DNA of 64,000 nucleotides from Leptospira sp. WS92.C1 (GCF_040833975.1 NZ_CP162130.1:3832001-3896000); one strand, 5' to 3'; positions 36,751 through 49,396 are shown, counted from the stretch's first letter. Numbers and translations are program-made. Notes: generated from the letters alone by a model not told the origin.

Positions 36751-37848
36751 TCATGATTCCATACTCTTTTTTTTGAGATATTCGGTGGGAGTGATTCCCG
36801 TTTCTCTTCGAAAGGATTCGTTAAACGAACTTTTACTGTTAAATCCGCAACGCATCGCGACGTGTATTATTTTTAAATCCGGCTCGTCTTTTAAAATGCG
36901 AATCGCTTCCCGAATTCTATGATTGTTTAAGAATCTGTTGAAGTTCTTTCCGTAAGAATCGTTGATCACCTGAGAAAGCTGATCCGGCCGAAGTGAAAGT
37001 TTATACGCAAGCGTTTTGAGAGAAAGATCCTCGTCGAGATAGATCTTTTCTACCTCAAATAGATTTCGAATTTTCTCCAATGTGGAAACGGTTTGATCCG
37101 ATGAAATGCGATTTTGTTGTCTGCGGATTTCTCGGATCCCCCTCCGAAGCAAATCCAAAAAATCGGGGTAACGAGCCAGAAGAATGAAAATTAAAAATAC
37201 TCCGGTCGAAAATCCAAACGCCCCTACCTTTTTTAAAAAGCCGAATCCTTCGGAAAGAAATCCTATAAACGTAACGAATTTGGAAAGTGCAAACACGCTG
37301 AGTATCAGATAAAATACAAAAATGGATTTTTCTTTTCCGGCGGACGATAGAATTTTCAAATTGAACAAAAATCGAAACGAAAATGCGATGTAAATCCCGG
37401 GTATAATATAGCTAATACTTAAGAAAAATAGAATATAGCTCTTAAAAAACGGGGAAATTACGGTAACGTTCTTTCGAAATAACTCCAATTTGTCTTGAGT
37501 GGGAATCCAAGCGATTGGAAGAAAAAAAAGAGTCAAAATCATAACAAAAACGATATGCAGCCATTGACTTCTTTCCCAGAGATATTCGATTTTAAAAATC
37601 GATTGGATCAATAGATAAAAAAGAGGTCCCGTGCAAATCGCAAATGGAATGTGTAAAAAGATAAATTCCGGAAAATGAATCAGCTTGCCCGATGTAAAAA
37701 GATGGAGCTGCAACAACCAAATCGAAATCGATACAAATAGAAAAGAGCCGATTTTAAAGGTAGGATGTTTTCTGCGGCTCACCGCCAACATAATCCCGAT
37801 CAAAGCGGCACAAAGCGCGCTCGCATATCCGTACAATTCAATCCACAC
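36751..37848 (-). CDS. Membrane-tethered AraC-family regulator
   Basis: This 365-residue protein has seven predicted N-terminal helices (about 6-230) and a C-terminal AraC domain (about 262-358) with YLDEDLSLKTLAYKLSLRPD and CGFNSKSSFNESFRRETG. It has the same plan as the protein at 8464-9603. It lies upstream of and in the same direction as the acyl-CoA synthetase and is divergent from a FAS-type acyltransferase gene. A lipid-related membrane signal is a reasonable guess. Confidence 0.85.
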   Translation of the reverse strand: MWIELYGYASALCAALIGIMLAVSRRKHPTFKIGSFLFVSISIWLLQLHLFTSGKLIHFPEFIFLHIPFAICTGPLFYLLIQSIFKIEYLWERSQWLHIVFVMILTLFFLPIAWIPTQDKLELFRKNVTVISPFFKSYILFFLSISYIIPGIYIAFSFRFLFNLKILSSAGKEKSIFVFYLILSVFALSKFVTFIGFLSEGFGFLKKVGAFGFSTGVFLIFILLARYPDFLDLLRRGIREIRRQQNRISSDQTVSTLEKIRNLFEVEKIYLDEDLSLKTLAYKLSLRPDQLSQVINDSYGKNFNRFLNNHRIREAIRILKDEPDLKIIHVAMRCGFNSKSSFNESFRRETGITPTEYLKKKSMES

Positions 37849-38116
37849 TGGTTTTGCCGATTCGCAAGGCTAACGGAATATCGTAATTCCGCCAATATCA
37901 TTTTTTAGGTCGAAATTTCCTTGATTTCACTGATACAAAATCGATTGCTTCGAATGGAAAAAGCTAAAATTCCCCTAAATTATCATAAATTCTTTTAAAA
38001 AACGAAGCTGCTTGAATCAATTCGTCTTTTCAAAAGAGCCGAACACGTAAAAAAGAATTGCGGAACCGTCTATGAAACGGGATCCATCCTTAAACACCTA
38101 AGGAAAACAAAAGGTC

Positions 38117-39274
38117 ATGGCAATCGCAAACTTTCTCAATCAAGTCAAAGCCGGTGGAGGAAAACTCTTCCTGCAATTTGGAGGACAAGGTTCTCCTTTC
38201 TTGAAAGAACTCTCCAAACTTTATGAATCCGAGCCCTCTCTCAAAGAATTTTTTGAACTCTCTTTTAAGACCATAAGTGAAGAAGTTCCCAAACTCGATA
38301 AAAAGATTATCTACGGCGGTTACGATTTCGAAAGTTGGATTAAAAACCCGGATTCGGCTCCCGATGAAAACTATCTTTGCAGCGCTCCCGTGTCCATTGT
38401 TGGAATTTTTCTGACTCAAATAGGAAACTATCTCTCGTTCACTCACAAAGGGTTTCCGATCTCCGAATTGATTTCCAATTCCATCGGAGCAACAGGACAT
38501 AGCCAGGGAGTGATCTCTTCCGCGTTATTCGCGCTTGGAAAAGAAGGCGCCGATTTTTATTCCGCATATACAAAATTTCTAAAATTCATTTTGTATATTG
38601 GATACAGAGCTCAGGAGCTCGTAGGGCCTTATAATCCTTCCGAAGCTTTGATTAAGGCAAACGAAGAGATCGGCGATAAACAACCCGCTCCGATGGTCGC
38701 GGTGATCGGTTACTCTCAAAAAGAACTGGAAGACAGAGTCAAACAAACAAACGAAGCTCTGGGTTTGAGCGGAAACAAAGCGATTTACGTAAGTCTTTTC
38801 AATACCCCCGATTCCAATATCGTTTCCGGAAGCCCGGAATTTCTTTTAGAACTCCGCAAAAAATTCAAAGCGGAAATGGACGAGAAAAAAGTAAAGTTCG
38901 TATATCTCAGAACTACCGCTCCGTTTCATTCTCCACACATGGATGAAACCGAAAAAGTGATTCCTTCCGATATGGAAAGAATCGGCTTTGCTTTCAAAGG
39001 TTCCGATCTGAAAATTCCCGTGTATTCGATCTTTGACGGAAGAAACATGCAATCGGACGACGGAATCGGTCTTCCTCTTTTTAGAGAGATGCTGATCAAA
39101 ACTCTATACTGGGACAAAGCGGTAAAACCTTTTGTAAACACGCCTAACGTTACCGGTATCGATTTCGGGCCGAGCATCGTGAGTCAGAAACTGACTCAGG
39201 CAAACTTGGGAACGTCCGAAAACAAAATTTACGCGGTTTCCAATCCCAAGGATATCAAGGTTCTTCTGGCCTGA
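38117..39274 (+). CDS. FAS-type acyltransferase domain protein
   Basis: This 385-residue stand-alone acyltransferase (malonyl/acyl-CoA:ACP transferase fold) has the nucleophile elbow GHSQG with S129, LQFGGQGSP near the N-terminus, and the catalytic His in [10 protein letters not shown]. The elbow and length are closer to the transferase domain of type I fatty-acid synthases than to ordinary FabD (about 300-310 residues). It probably loads acyl or malonyl groups onto a carrier protein. AAGG precedes the start. The 268-nt spacer upstream is shared with the divergent AraC gene. Confidence 0.85.
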   Translation: MAIANFLNQVKAGGGKLFLQFGGQGSPFLKELSKLYESEPSLKEFFELSFKTISEEVPKLDKKIIYGGYDFESWIKNPDSAPDENYLCSAPVSIVGIFLTQIGNYLSFTHKGFPISELISNSIGATGHSQGVISSALFALGKEGADFYSAYTKFLKFILYIGYRAQELVGPYNPSEALIKANEEIGDKQPAPMVAVIGYSQKELEDRVKQTNEALGLSGNKAIYVSLFNTPDSNIVSGSPEFLLELRKKFKAEMDEKKVKFVYLRTTAPFHSPHMDETEKVIPSDMERIGFAFKGSDLKIPVYSIFDGRNMQSDDGIGLPLFREMLIKTLYWDKAVKPFVNTPNVTGIDFGPSIVSQKLTQANLGTSENKIYAVSNPKDIKVLLA

Positions 39275-39300
39275 AAAACCGGGGATCTCTGATTTCCAAA

Positions 39301-40839
39301 TTGATTTACCCGTTTCGGAAGATTCTTCCGGAATGGGTCTCCGTCCTTCTGTCCTTTAAAAGACCGGAAGGAGAAATTCCAAAACTTACAAAGGCCGGAT
39401 TTACAACGGGTTTTTACTGCGAATATCATCTCTGGCTCAATACATACCGACTTCGCTCGGACTTTGACCCTTTTGAACATCAATATATCTCTCCAAGACA
39501 AAAGTCTATTTTAAGAGAACTTTCCCACTCCTTGTTTCCGGAAAGTAAAAACGTACGATACAACGAAGCCGATACAAGAAAACTTCTGCTTGCAGGCAAG
39601 GGAGTTCGATCTGCTTGTTTGGAAACGGAAACGTTGTCCATGAAAACGGAATACATTCTTCCCAATCCTGAAAAAGAAAACACGTTCGAATTGGTCGTTC
39701 TCAAGGTTTCCAGTTCATTCAAAAAACAGCATATACTTGAAATTGCGTTTCAAAAATTAGTGTCGCAGGAATGCGGATTTCCGATTTCAAAATGCACCTT
39801 GCTGTTTGTAAATTCCAAGTTCCTGTTTGAGGGAAAAATACAACCCGAATTCTTTTTTGTTCGCAAGGACGTGACGGAGGAAGTCGCCTCCAAAGAAAAG
39901 GAAACCAAAGAAACATCGCGATCTCTTTACGATCTTCTCTCGAAAAAAAATTTGCCGCCAAAGTATGCAAGTCGTCTATGCTCTCATCCTAGAAGCTGCT
40001 CTTATCCGGAAGTTTGTCTTGCTCCCAAAATTCCGGGGGACATTTTTTCACTCAGAGAAGGAAAGGAAGAATCCGGAAGGTTATACAAAGAAGGAATCCT
40101 CAATCTCAAAGATATCTCAGATACGGACTCCCTTACCTATCGTCAAAAAACGCAAATCAAATCGGTGCAGACCGGTACCACTCACATCAATCAAAAAGTT
40201 TTTTCCGAGTTTTTCAATCAGATCCAATATCCGATTTATTTTTTAGACTTCGAATCGATCAATCCTCCGATTCCAGTATATCTAAATTCGTATCCGTTTC
40301 AACACGTTCCGTTTTTATTCTCCCTTCACATAATTCGTGAGGATCTGTTTCAAGAACCGGAAAGTTTTTATTATATCGACGAGGGAATCACGGACCCGAG
40401 AAAAGGAATTCTTGAAAAACTGGAGGAATGGATTCTTCCCGGAGGAACGATTCTTTGTTTTAACGATAAATTCGAAAAAAGATGTCTGGAAGAATCAGTA
40501 ACGGCGTTTCCCGAACACAAACCCTGGCTCAAATCCATTCAGGACGATTTTATCGATTTAGCAAAACCGTTTTGGGAATACGATTACTACCACCCCGATC
40601 AAAAGGGAAGCACTTCTTTAAAAACCATTCTTCCGGTAATCACGGGAAAATCATACAAGGATCTTGGAATCAAATCGGGTCAGATGGCAAACTCCGAATT
40701 TTTAAGGGTAAAAACCGAATCTCTTTCCGCATCGGAAAAAGAAGAAATTCAAAAAAATCTCATTCAGTATTGTAAGTTGGATACATACGCGATGGTTCTC
40801 ATTCTCCGTAAAATCCGTGAATGGACCCAGGCTTTGTAA
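39301..40839 (+). CDS. DUF2779 protein, Cas4-like plus exonuclease-like
   Basis: This 512-residue protein starts at TTG (39301), with no better start seen. The N-terminal part ([18 protein letters not shown]) resembles the entry of PD-(D/E)XK nucleases of the Cas4 type. With the later cluster [13 protein letters not shown] (about 224-236) the protein has four Cys that could hold an Fe-S cluster. The second half (about 310-512) is the DUF2779 region with [13 protein letters not shown] and a final [10 protein letters not shown], the pattern of RNase H-like 3'-5' exonucleases. A DNA repair or defence role is inference. Confidence 0.8.
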   Translation: MIYPFRKILPEWVSVLLSFKRPEGEIPKLTKAGFTTGFYCEYHLWLNTYRLRSDFDPFEHQYISPRQKSILRELSHSLFPESKNVRYNEADTRKLLLAGKGVRSACLETETLSMKTEYILPNPEKENTFELVVLKVSSSFKKQHILEIAFQKLVSQECGFPISKCTLLFVNSKFLFEGKIQPEFFFVRKDVTEEVASKEKETKETSRSLYDLLSKKNLPPKYASRLCSHPRSCSYPEVCLAPKIPGDIFSLREGKEESGRLYKEGILNLKDISDTDSLTYRQKTQIKSVQTGTTHINQKVFSEFFNQIQYPIYFLDFESINPPIPVYLNSYPFQHVPFLFSLHIIREDLFQEPESFYYIDEGITDPRKGILEKLEEWILPGGTILCFNDKFEKRCLEESVTAFPEHKPWLKSIQDDFIDLAKPFWEYDYYHPDQKGSTSLKTILPVITGKSYKDLGIKSGQMANSEFLRVKTESLSASEKEEIQKNLIQYCKLDTYAMVLILRKIREWTQAL

Positions 40840-41061
40840 TCCGTGTGTTTCGTTCGCGTTTCATAACTCCAAAGCCGCTCCTAAGGATAATCTTTATAAT
40901 TTCGAAACGTTTCACTCATAGATCGGATCATCAAAATCTCCGTAATTCAATTTGAATCGAATCAAAACATCTCGTGAAAGTATAAAAAATATAAAATTGA
41001 CTCGGCTTTTACAAGCAAGGATAGCTTTCAATTTCTTCCGTTGACTTTATTAAATGTCATA

Positions 41062-41802
41062 TTACCGAGTTACCGAATTCATTCTGTTTAAAGTCTTTTC
41101 AGTAAACTCATATCTGTAGTCGCCGTCAAAGGAGGCCCTGGCACCGCGATAAGCAGAACAGTAAATTTCTTTCACTTCGATTCGACTCGCTGCGATTGTA
41201 TGGAATTCCAACAAACAACATTCCGGATCTTCCTTAGAGCATCCAGGACTGGAAGCCCAAGTCCATTTTCCTTCTTTGGTAGGAGTCCAGTTTCCACCGA
41301 TTTCTCCAACGTGTGCAGTCGGCCCACGGACCACTTGTAATTCAAACTGAATTTCCTGGACTGACTTTTTTCGTAAAAGTTTCAAACTGCCCCCAAAACC
41401 ATCCACGTAAGAACCCAATCCGTCGGTTGGTGGGACACCAGATAACCAAACTCGTTTTAGATAAGTGATTCGTTCTATCGTCGTTTTCGTTTTACAAAGG
41501 ATGGATTCGATTCCTGTTTCATCCGGAGAATACATGGGCCCTTCGCAGATTCCATCCCTGTATCCGATCCAAAGTTGTTGTACTTCTTTTAATTCCCGCT
41601 TTGTAGATTCAGAAAACGTTTTGCGAATCGTTTGGTATGTTTTGTTGAGTTCCTTGTCTACAATCTCATACTTTTTTAGAGCACATTTTTTTTGATCTTC
41701 AGTACTTTTAAGTTTCAAGCAGGAATCCGGAGAAATTGAAGTTTCTGCCAGCGAAGAAGAAAATTGAAATACAAGTAAAATGAAACAGATCCAAATATGC
41801 AT
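41062..41802 (-). CDS. LprI/DUF1311-family exported protein
   Basis: This 246-residue protein has a signal peptide (about 1-19). An LprI-like domain (about 27-117) has paired Cys: SCLKLKSTEDQKKCALKKYE, QQLWIGYRDGICEG, and a third Cys after ESILC. In other bacteria LprI-type proteins inhibit lysozyme. The C-terminal half (about 130-246) is unrelated, with further Cys (PGCSKEDPECCLLEF), and is not recognised. It acts outside the inner membrane. The gene stands alone. Confidence 0.78.
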   Translation of the reverse strand: MHIWICFILLVFQFSSSLAETSISPDSCLKLKSTEDQKKCALKKYEIVDKELNKTYQTIRKTFSESTKRELKEVQQLWIGYRDGICEGPMYSPDETGIESILCKTKTTIERITYLKRVWLSGVPPTDGLGSYVDGFGGSLKLLRKKSVQEIQFELQVVRGPTAHVGEIGGNWTPTKEGKWTWASSPGCSKEDPECCLLEFHTIAASRIEVKEIYCSAYRGARASFDGDYRYEFTEKTLNRMNSVTR

Positions 41803-42201
41803 GTAAGAATTTTAGAGTTTGCATTTCTTTTACAATTCTTTTTTTACGAAGTATAATCGAGAGGACAGACTATTTATTTAGGTGTTACGGGTTTTTTCTG
41901 ATTAAACTGGATCTTATATAAGATCGATATACTCATTTGCTTTCCTCTTTTTATAAAGAGGTTTATAGATTCATTTTTTTTGATTTATCTGATTTTAAAA
42001 ATAGACTTGAATCTTCGACTATAAAGCGGGAACCGACCTTCTTCTAATTGCAGAATCGTCCATTTGTAAAAAATGATAGGAAGACGGAGTATTTCAATTT
42101 CCATATTGATTCACACAAGAATTTGAGGGCCGCAACCTTTTGTCTCATTCGTAGATATAAACTGATTGAAAGAATTTTAAACGGGAATTTATCTTTATCG
42201 T
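41803..42201. other. Intergenic stretch, one weak hairpin
   Basis: This is the spacer between divergent genes, where promoters for both are expected. CCTCTTT/AAAGAGG at 41945-41962 forms a 7-bp stem with a T-run some nucleotides later on the plus strand. I see no gene and no clear promoter. Confidence 0.4.
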
Positions 42202-43263
42202 ATGGTATATAAAAACTTGTTTTCTAACGAGAGCAAAACCTTTCTGCACGAACTTTTCTATAAAAGAAAATTAAATTTTGGGATCTATTTTTGTTGTAAG
42301 CTGATTTTATTGCCTTTTCTACTTTCACAATCCGCGTGTATCTATAACTCAAATCAAAATTCAAATTCGAAAAACTCCGATTTAGAGTTTTTAACAATCT
42401 TAATTGCACCGATGATCTATTATTCTCAAAATGAAATGGAATGTCAGACCGTAGGTACGGTACCGATCTACGGAAACGAATCCATTCGGAATGATTCCGA
42501 TTTTTTACTCACTCAAAAAACAAATCCGATCGCAGGCGTTGGAGAATTCGATATACCTAAAGGTAGAATTTCGGCTCCTTATAACATCGATGCTTCCGGT
42601 GAATTTGTAGTGGGGGGAGATATGATTTTTAAAAATCAAACTCCTATCTCGAATTCCGAAATTCCGATCCGAAACTATTCGTTTGGGGTACCCAATGCCG
42701 GTTTGTGGACCGGAAAAACGGTCCCCTATACGATCGATCCTTCCTTAGAACACGTTAGTCGCATTACAAGAGCGATCGATTATTACGATCTTCACACAGA
42801 AATTCGATTTATTCCCCGTACAGGCGAAGCCGATTACGTAAATTTTAGGGATAATGATTCAGGCTGTAGCTCGAAAATAGGAAAAATCGGCGGAATGCAA
42901 AATATAAACATCGACGACGTATGCGGTGTCGCCTCCGTGATTCATGAGATGGGACATGCGATCGGATTGTTACACGAACATCAAAGACCGGATCGGGACA
43001 ATTTTATAGATATTTTTTGGTCGAATCTGACTCCTTCGGCAACCGGGAATTTAGGAATCTGGGATGTCACCGGATCTTTTACAGGCGTTACTTACGCCGC
43101 CTATGACCACTGTTCCATTATGCACTACGGATCCTACACGAGTTTTAATAGAACCTATTTATATCCTATGCTCGTAACAAAAGAAGGCAAAACGATTCCT
43201 TATCATGCGGGAATGACCCAAACCGACGTTCAGACAATTCGCAACTTATACGACGGAATTTAG
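42202..43263 (+). CDS. Astacin (M12A) metalloprotease, likely lipoprotein
   Basis: This 353-residue protein has an N-terminal signal at about 25-46 ending LSQSAC, a possible lipobox. The catalytic domain carries the full astacin zinc motif H248-E249-MG-H252-AIGLL-H258-EHQRPDR, and the Met-turn SIMHYGS with the Tyr ligand. About 175 residues precede the mature catalytic domain and could act as a prosegment. Such enzymes degrade host matrix proteins in other organisms; for this one that is inference. A hypothetical protein gene follows by 26 nt. Confidence 0.9.
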   Translation: MVYKNLFSNESKTFLHELFYKRKLNFGIYFCCKLILLPFLLSQSACIYNSNQNSNSKNSDLEFLTILIAPMIYYSQNEMECQTVGTVPIYGNESIRNDSDFLLTQKTNPIAGVGEFDIPKGRISAPYNIDASGEFVVGGDMIFKNQTPISNSEIPIRNYSFGVPNAGLWTGKTVPYTIDPSLEHVSRITRAIDYYDLHTEIRFIPRTGEADYVNFRDNDSGCSSKIGKIGGMQNINIDDVCGVASVIHEMGHAIGLLHEHQRPDRDNFIDIFWSNLTPSATGNLGIWDVTGSFTGVTYAAYDHCSIMHYGSYTSFNRTYLYPMLVTKEGKTIPYHAGMTQTDVQTIRNLYDGI

Positions 43264-43289
43264 ACTTTAATCGCCTAAATCGTTTCGAA

Positions 43290-43928
43290 ATGAATATCTA
43301 TGAATCAGAGTCCTTCGTTTTTAGTTTTGATATTTCCGAAACGTTTCTTCCATCTTCGAAGATCATCGATTTAGAATTTAAGATTCGTTTGAACAATTCG
43401 GGCGACACACCAATCAAGATTTATCCAAACATCGCTCCCTTTTCCAATCCAATCGGTTGGGGAGGACCGTTTTTCGGAATCGATGTCCGAGGCGCAAAAA
43501 ATCAAGAATTAAGAACTTATTATGGTCCTCCCAGCGAACCTCCGAATCGGAATTACTACGAAAAAAATATGACTCTCTTACATCCCGGTGAAACACATAC
43601 GTGTTTTTTTGAAACCTGCTGGATTCCCAATTCGATTTTGAAAGAAGGCGTTCTTTCAAAAAAACATTTAGATCCGGAAGGAATGGACGGGATGAATGAA
43701 GACCTATTTCGAAAATCTTCCTTTTTGATATTCAATCAAAACGCGGATCGGATGACTCAGGAAATGAATCTTAGAGAAGATTTTCTTCGCCCCAATCGAT
43801 TGATTCTCTTTTCCGGATCGGGGAAATATAAATTCTATCTTACCTACTTTCAAGATCAGTGGGTCGATTTCAATCCAACCTATCGATTGAATTTGAAATC
43901 GGAAGAAAGAATCTTTCACGTTGAATAG
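43290..43928 (+). CDS. Hypothetical protein downstream of astacin
   Basis: This 212-residue soluble protein has no signal peptide and is rich in beta-type sequence (LEFKIRLNNSGDTPIKIYPN) and aromatic residues. It starts 26 nt after the astacin stop and is probably cotranscribed. The pattern of an N-terminal beta-sandwich with HPGETHTCFFETCW resembles intracellular inhibitor or sandwich proteins only in a general way. The family is not recognised. An immunity or inhibitor role for the protease is speculation. Confidence 0.7.
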   Translation: MNIYESESFVFSFDISETFLPSSKIIDLEFKIRLNNSGDTPIKIYPNIAPFSNPIGWGGPFFGIDVRGAKNQELRTYYGPPSEPPNRNYYEKNMTLLHPGETHTCFFETCWIPNSILKEGVLSKKHLDPEGMDGMNEDLFRKSSFLIFNQNADRMTQEMNLREDFLRPNRLILFSGSGKYKFYLTYFQDQWVDFNPTYRLNLKSEERIFHVE

Positions 43929-44012
43929 ATCCCCACTTTCCCCTTAAACCCTGGATTGAATCTATAAAATCCGGTTGTCCACAAACATGGATCGATTTTC
44001 AGTGTTCTCAGA

Positions 44013-46126
<2,114 letters not shown>

Positions 46127-46134
46127 AAAACCCT

Positions 46135-46177
46135 CGGGAGTCTGACATTGGTCGGACTCCGAATTTTTCTTTCTTTT
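46135..46177 (+). terminator. Rho-independent terminator after ndk
   Basis: GGAGTC (46137-46142) pairs with GACTCC (46155-46160), with partial pairing inside, and is followed by a T-rich tract (ATTTTTCTTTCTTTT). Confidence 0.8.
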
Positions 46178-46321
46178 ACTTAAAACCGAATATTCGATAG
46201 GGCTCAATTTCGGTTAAAAACGCCGCAAAATAAATAATTTTTTGGTTGTACTTTTGGAAAGAAATTATTTATTCTTTCTAAAATCTGTCAGGAAACGGTT
46301 TTTTAAACCGACAATTCTAAT

Positions 46322-46504
<183 letters not shown>

Positions 46505-46896
46505 TTTTCTCGTTTTTAAGCACAACGGCTTGCTCTTATAAACCTTTTAAAATTCTCGCTTTCGGTAAACGTTCCCGAATTAGCCTCGATCCTCAATGAA
46601 TCTCTTAAGCGCTGCTTTTCAGTACAGTAGGAGTTCCTACAGGAGATTTACCGAATTTTACTTGTAAATCTAGGATCTTTGATTGGGGGAGGACCTAAAA
46701 TCACGACCTTTTCCAAGGAACATTCTCACGCCAGTATATCTTTGAGCCAATCAGACACTTCCATCCATAAAGAGGGGAGATCACCGAATTTTGTTTCTCC
46801 CAAGATCAATACGATATGCTCTTCTCTATCTGTCGTTCGATAAGAATTGACCTCTTTTCGTATCCTCTTTCTACTAGGAAGTATTAGGAGACGAGA
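46505..46896. other. Intergenic stretch with hairpin and coding-like fragment
   Basis: It holds the hairpin GTAGGAGTTCCTAC (46627-46640), the same type as at 20104 and 20280. It also holds a minus-strand stretch ending at 46726 whose last 45 codons read like protein (EEHIVLILGETKFGDLPSL) but which has no start of its own. No intact gene is supported. Confidence 0.45.
46627..46640. repeat. Dispersed GTAGGA/TCCTAC hairpin
   Basis: Six-base arms GTAGGA and TCCTAC surround a 2-nt loop. Near-identical elements are at 20104-20117 and 20280-20293. Confidence 0.45.
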
Positions 46897-48363
46897 ATGT
46901 CCGAAAAAACCAAAATCGCAATCGCTTACGGAGACGGAATCGGTCCGGAAATTATGGACTCCACTCTCAAGATTCTTAACGCAGCCGGCGCTAAAATCGA
47001 ACCGATCGAAATTGAAATCGGAGAAAAGGTTTATAAGGACGGGCATACGTCCGGAATCAAACCCGAAGCCTGGGACGTCCTCAGACAAACCAAAGTTTTT
47101 TTAAAAGCTCCTATCACTACCCCTCAAGGAGGCGGTTACAAAAGTTTAAACGTTACGGTTCGAACTACACTCGGCCTCTTTGCCAACGTGAGACCTTGTT
47201 TCTCTCTCTACCCTTATGTAGAAACCAAACATCCGGTTTTGGATATAGTCATCATTCGAGAAAACGAGGAGGATCTTTATACCGGCATCGAGCACCAGCA
47301 GACCAACGATACGGTTCAATGTCTCAAACTCATCTCCCGTCCCGGTTCGGAAAAAATCATTCGATATGCGTTCGAATACGCAAGAGCTTACGGACGCAAA
47401 AAAGTGACCGCAATGGTAAAAGACAATATCATGAAACAAACCGACGGATTGTTTCATGATATATTCAAGGAAGTAGCGAAAGAATATCCTGAACTCGAAT
47501 CCAATTCTCAAATCATAGATATCGGCACTGCAAATCTTGCGGATCGCCCTCAGACCTTTGATGTGGTCGTGACTCTCAATCTTTACGGAGATATTATTTC
47601 GGACGTAGTGGCTCAGATTGCAGGGTCTGTAGGAATGGCCGGATCCTCAAATATAGGTGAAATCGTTTCCATGTTCGAGGCAATTCACGGATCGGCTCCT
47701 GACATCTCAGGGAAAAATCTTGCAAATCCTTCCGGTCTTCTCAACGCGGCGGTGATGATGCTCGTTCATATCGGACAACCCGATATCGCGGCAAAAATCA
47801 ACAACGCATGGCTTCTCACGATCGAAGAGGGAATTCATACGGGTGATATTTACAAACCGGGGGTAAGTAGAATCAAGGTCGGCACCAAAGAATTTACGGA
47901 AGCCGTGATCGGAAACCTAGGACATCTTCCTGAAAAATTCAAACCTGTTTCCTTTGGGAAAGCAAAAAACATTACAATTCCAGAATATAAAAGAACTATT
48001 CAAAAGAAAGAATTGGTAGGTGTCGACATTTTTCTGGACTGGACCGGGACGGATCCTAAAGAATTGGGAAACAAACTCCAATCTCTTTCCGGTGATCTCA
48101 AGTTAAAAATTATCACGAATCGCGGAGTAAAGGTTTTTCCTGACGGACAACCGGAAACATTTTTAATCGATCATTGGAGATGCAGATTCGTAAATAAGGA
48201 AGCGCTCATTCAACACGAGAACCCTACTTATTATCCGATCTCTCACAAAGAAATCGCGGAACTGCTTTTGAAATTGGATGCCGCGGGATATGATTCCATA
48301 AAAACGGAAAATCTTTATTATTTTAACGGCAAACGCGCATTCTCCTTAGGCCAAGGAGAATAG
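46897..48363 (+). CDS. icd: Isocitrate dehydrogenase, extended form
   Basis: This 488-residue enzyme oxidises isocitrate to 2-oxoglutarate in the TCA cycle. GDGIGPEI near the N-terminus, the substrate segment SLNVTVRTTLGLFANVRP, NEEDLYTGIEH and the dinucleotide segment EAIHGSAPDISGKNLANPS are clear. A C-terminal extension of about 150 residues after the core (from about 335) is like that of the Thermus enzyme. Cofactor choice (NAD or NADP) is not certain from the sequence. AGGAGA precedes the ATG. Confidence 0.9.
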   Translation: MSEKTKIAIAYGDGIGPEIMDSTLKILNAAGAKIEPIEIEIGEKVYKDGHTSGIKPEAWDVLRQTKVFLKAPITTPQGGGYKSLNVTVRTTLGLFANVRPCFSLYPYVETKHPVLDIVIIRENEEDLYTGIEHQQTNDTVQCLKLISRPGSEKIIRYAFEYARAYGRKKVTAMVKDNIMKQTDGLFHDIFKEVAKEYPELESNSQIIDIGTANLADRPQTFDVVVTLNLYGDIISDVVAQIAGSVGMAGSSNIGEIVSMFEAIHGSAPDISGKNLANPSGLLNAAVMMLVHIGQPDIAAKINNAWLLTIEEGIHTGDIYKPGVSRIKVGTKEFTEAVIGNLGHLPEKFKPVSFGKAKNITIPEYKRTIQKKELVGVDIFLDWTGTDPKELGNKLQSLSGDLKLKIITNRGVKVFPDGQPETFLIDHWRCRFVNKEALIQHENPTYYPISHKEIAELLLKLDAAGYDSIKTENLYYFNGKRAFSLGQGE

Positions 48364-48402
48364 AAAAAACGTGAAAATAAAAACGAAAATAGGTTTAACA
48401 AT

Positions 48403-48768
48403 GTGACTTACTCGATTATTGGACTTGTTATCGGCGTTGTGGTTACTGTCACTTATGACAGGGATTACAAAACTTTCCCAATGATTTAACCTTAGCCGTA
48501 TTTTCAATATCCTATATCATTTGGAATCTTTTCGCAAGATGGAAAGGAAAATTACAACTTTACAAGAGAAATTGTTCAAAGTGTCATGATCATAATCATA
48601 TCACATTATTTTACATTCTATTTTGTAATCGTATTTGAAAATATACAATTGTTGAATTTTCGATTTTGGAAAAGCGAATCGGGAAGAACCTCTCATAAAT
48701 TCTTTTTAGGATTCACTTGGCGTATGATTGAGATGGTTTTTCACAAAATACAAAAACTAGTTGTATGA
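48403..48768 (+). pseudogene. Frameshifted small membrane protein gene
   Basis: Three consecutive frames read like one hydrophobic protein. GTG at 48403 gives TYSIIGLVIGVVVTVTYDRD, a second frame gives DLTLAVFSISYIIWNLFARW, and a third gives IVQSVMIIIISHYFTFYFVI down to a stop at 48768. Two frameshifts are needed to join about 120 residues with several membrane helices. The stretch is A+T-rich. The family is not recognised. Confidence 0.55.
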
Positions 48769-48855
48769 ATAAAGTCGTCCTGACGATTCAAAAACCGCAA
48801 ACGCTTGTCCAATTGTAAAAACCAATCAATTCCTACAAGTTACTTTTTCAATAAA

Positions 48856-49392
48856 ATGAAGTTCATCTTAGTAAATTCAATAAGCATAATATTATTATTT
48901 TCAACGGATGAGATTTATTCCCAAAAAATTCAGGCTAAAATGGAAAGCCATGATCGAATTATTATAAAATACAAAAATAAGATATTCAAAACGAAAACTT
49001 TTGGAAATTCGATCATGAAATATTATCCTTTCGGTAAAAAATACATTTTTGAACTTCACATAAATCCATCCCTTGGAGAGTTAATCGTGTTCGATACAGT
49101 AAAAAAAACGATCGAAAATGCGTATCTATATACAGACTATCATATTACGAAAGATAATTTCATAATTATTCTTCTATCCTCCCCCCATTTCACACAAGAT
49201 AATATAGACGGCGCTGGTTGGTCTTTATACGTGAATCGTAGATTATTGAAAAGAAATTTAGTCGTAAAGAATCGTATCTCCTTCGAGGAAGAAAAAAATC
49301 AAATTAAAATCTACGATGGAGAGAAGCCTTTATTGAAGCTTATAAAGAACAAAAATCATATCGTTGTACATACTTTTAAATCGAGATCATAA
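48856..49392 (+). CDS. Exported hypothetical protein, A+T-rich
   Basis: This 178-residue protein has a clear signal peptide (MKFILVNSISIILLFSTDE, cut near YSQ) and a mature part rich in Lys, Ile and beta-type sequence. The ATG at 48856 places the signal at the N-terminus; the open frame upstream to 48805 adds polar residues. Codon use is more A+T-rich than in neighbouring genes, and it sits between a broken gene and a dispersed repeat, so it may have been acquired. The function is unknown. Confidence 0.68.
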   Translation: MKFILVNSISIILLFSTDEIYSQKIQAKMESHDRIIIKYKNKIFKTKTFGNSIMKYYPFGKKYIFELHINPSLGELIVFDTVKKTIENAYLYTDYHITKDNFIIILLSSPHFTQDNIDGAGWSLYVNRRLLKRNLVVKNRISFEEEKNQIKIYDGEKPLLKLIKNKNHIVVHTFKSRS

Positions 49393-49396
49393 GAAC

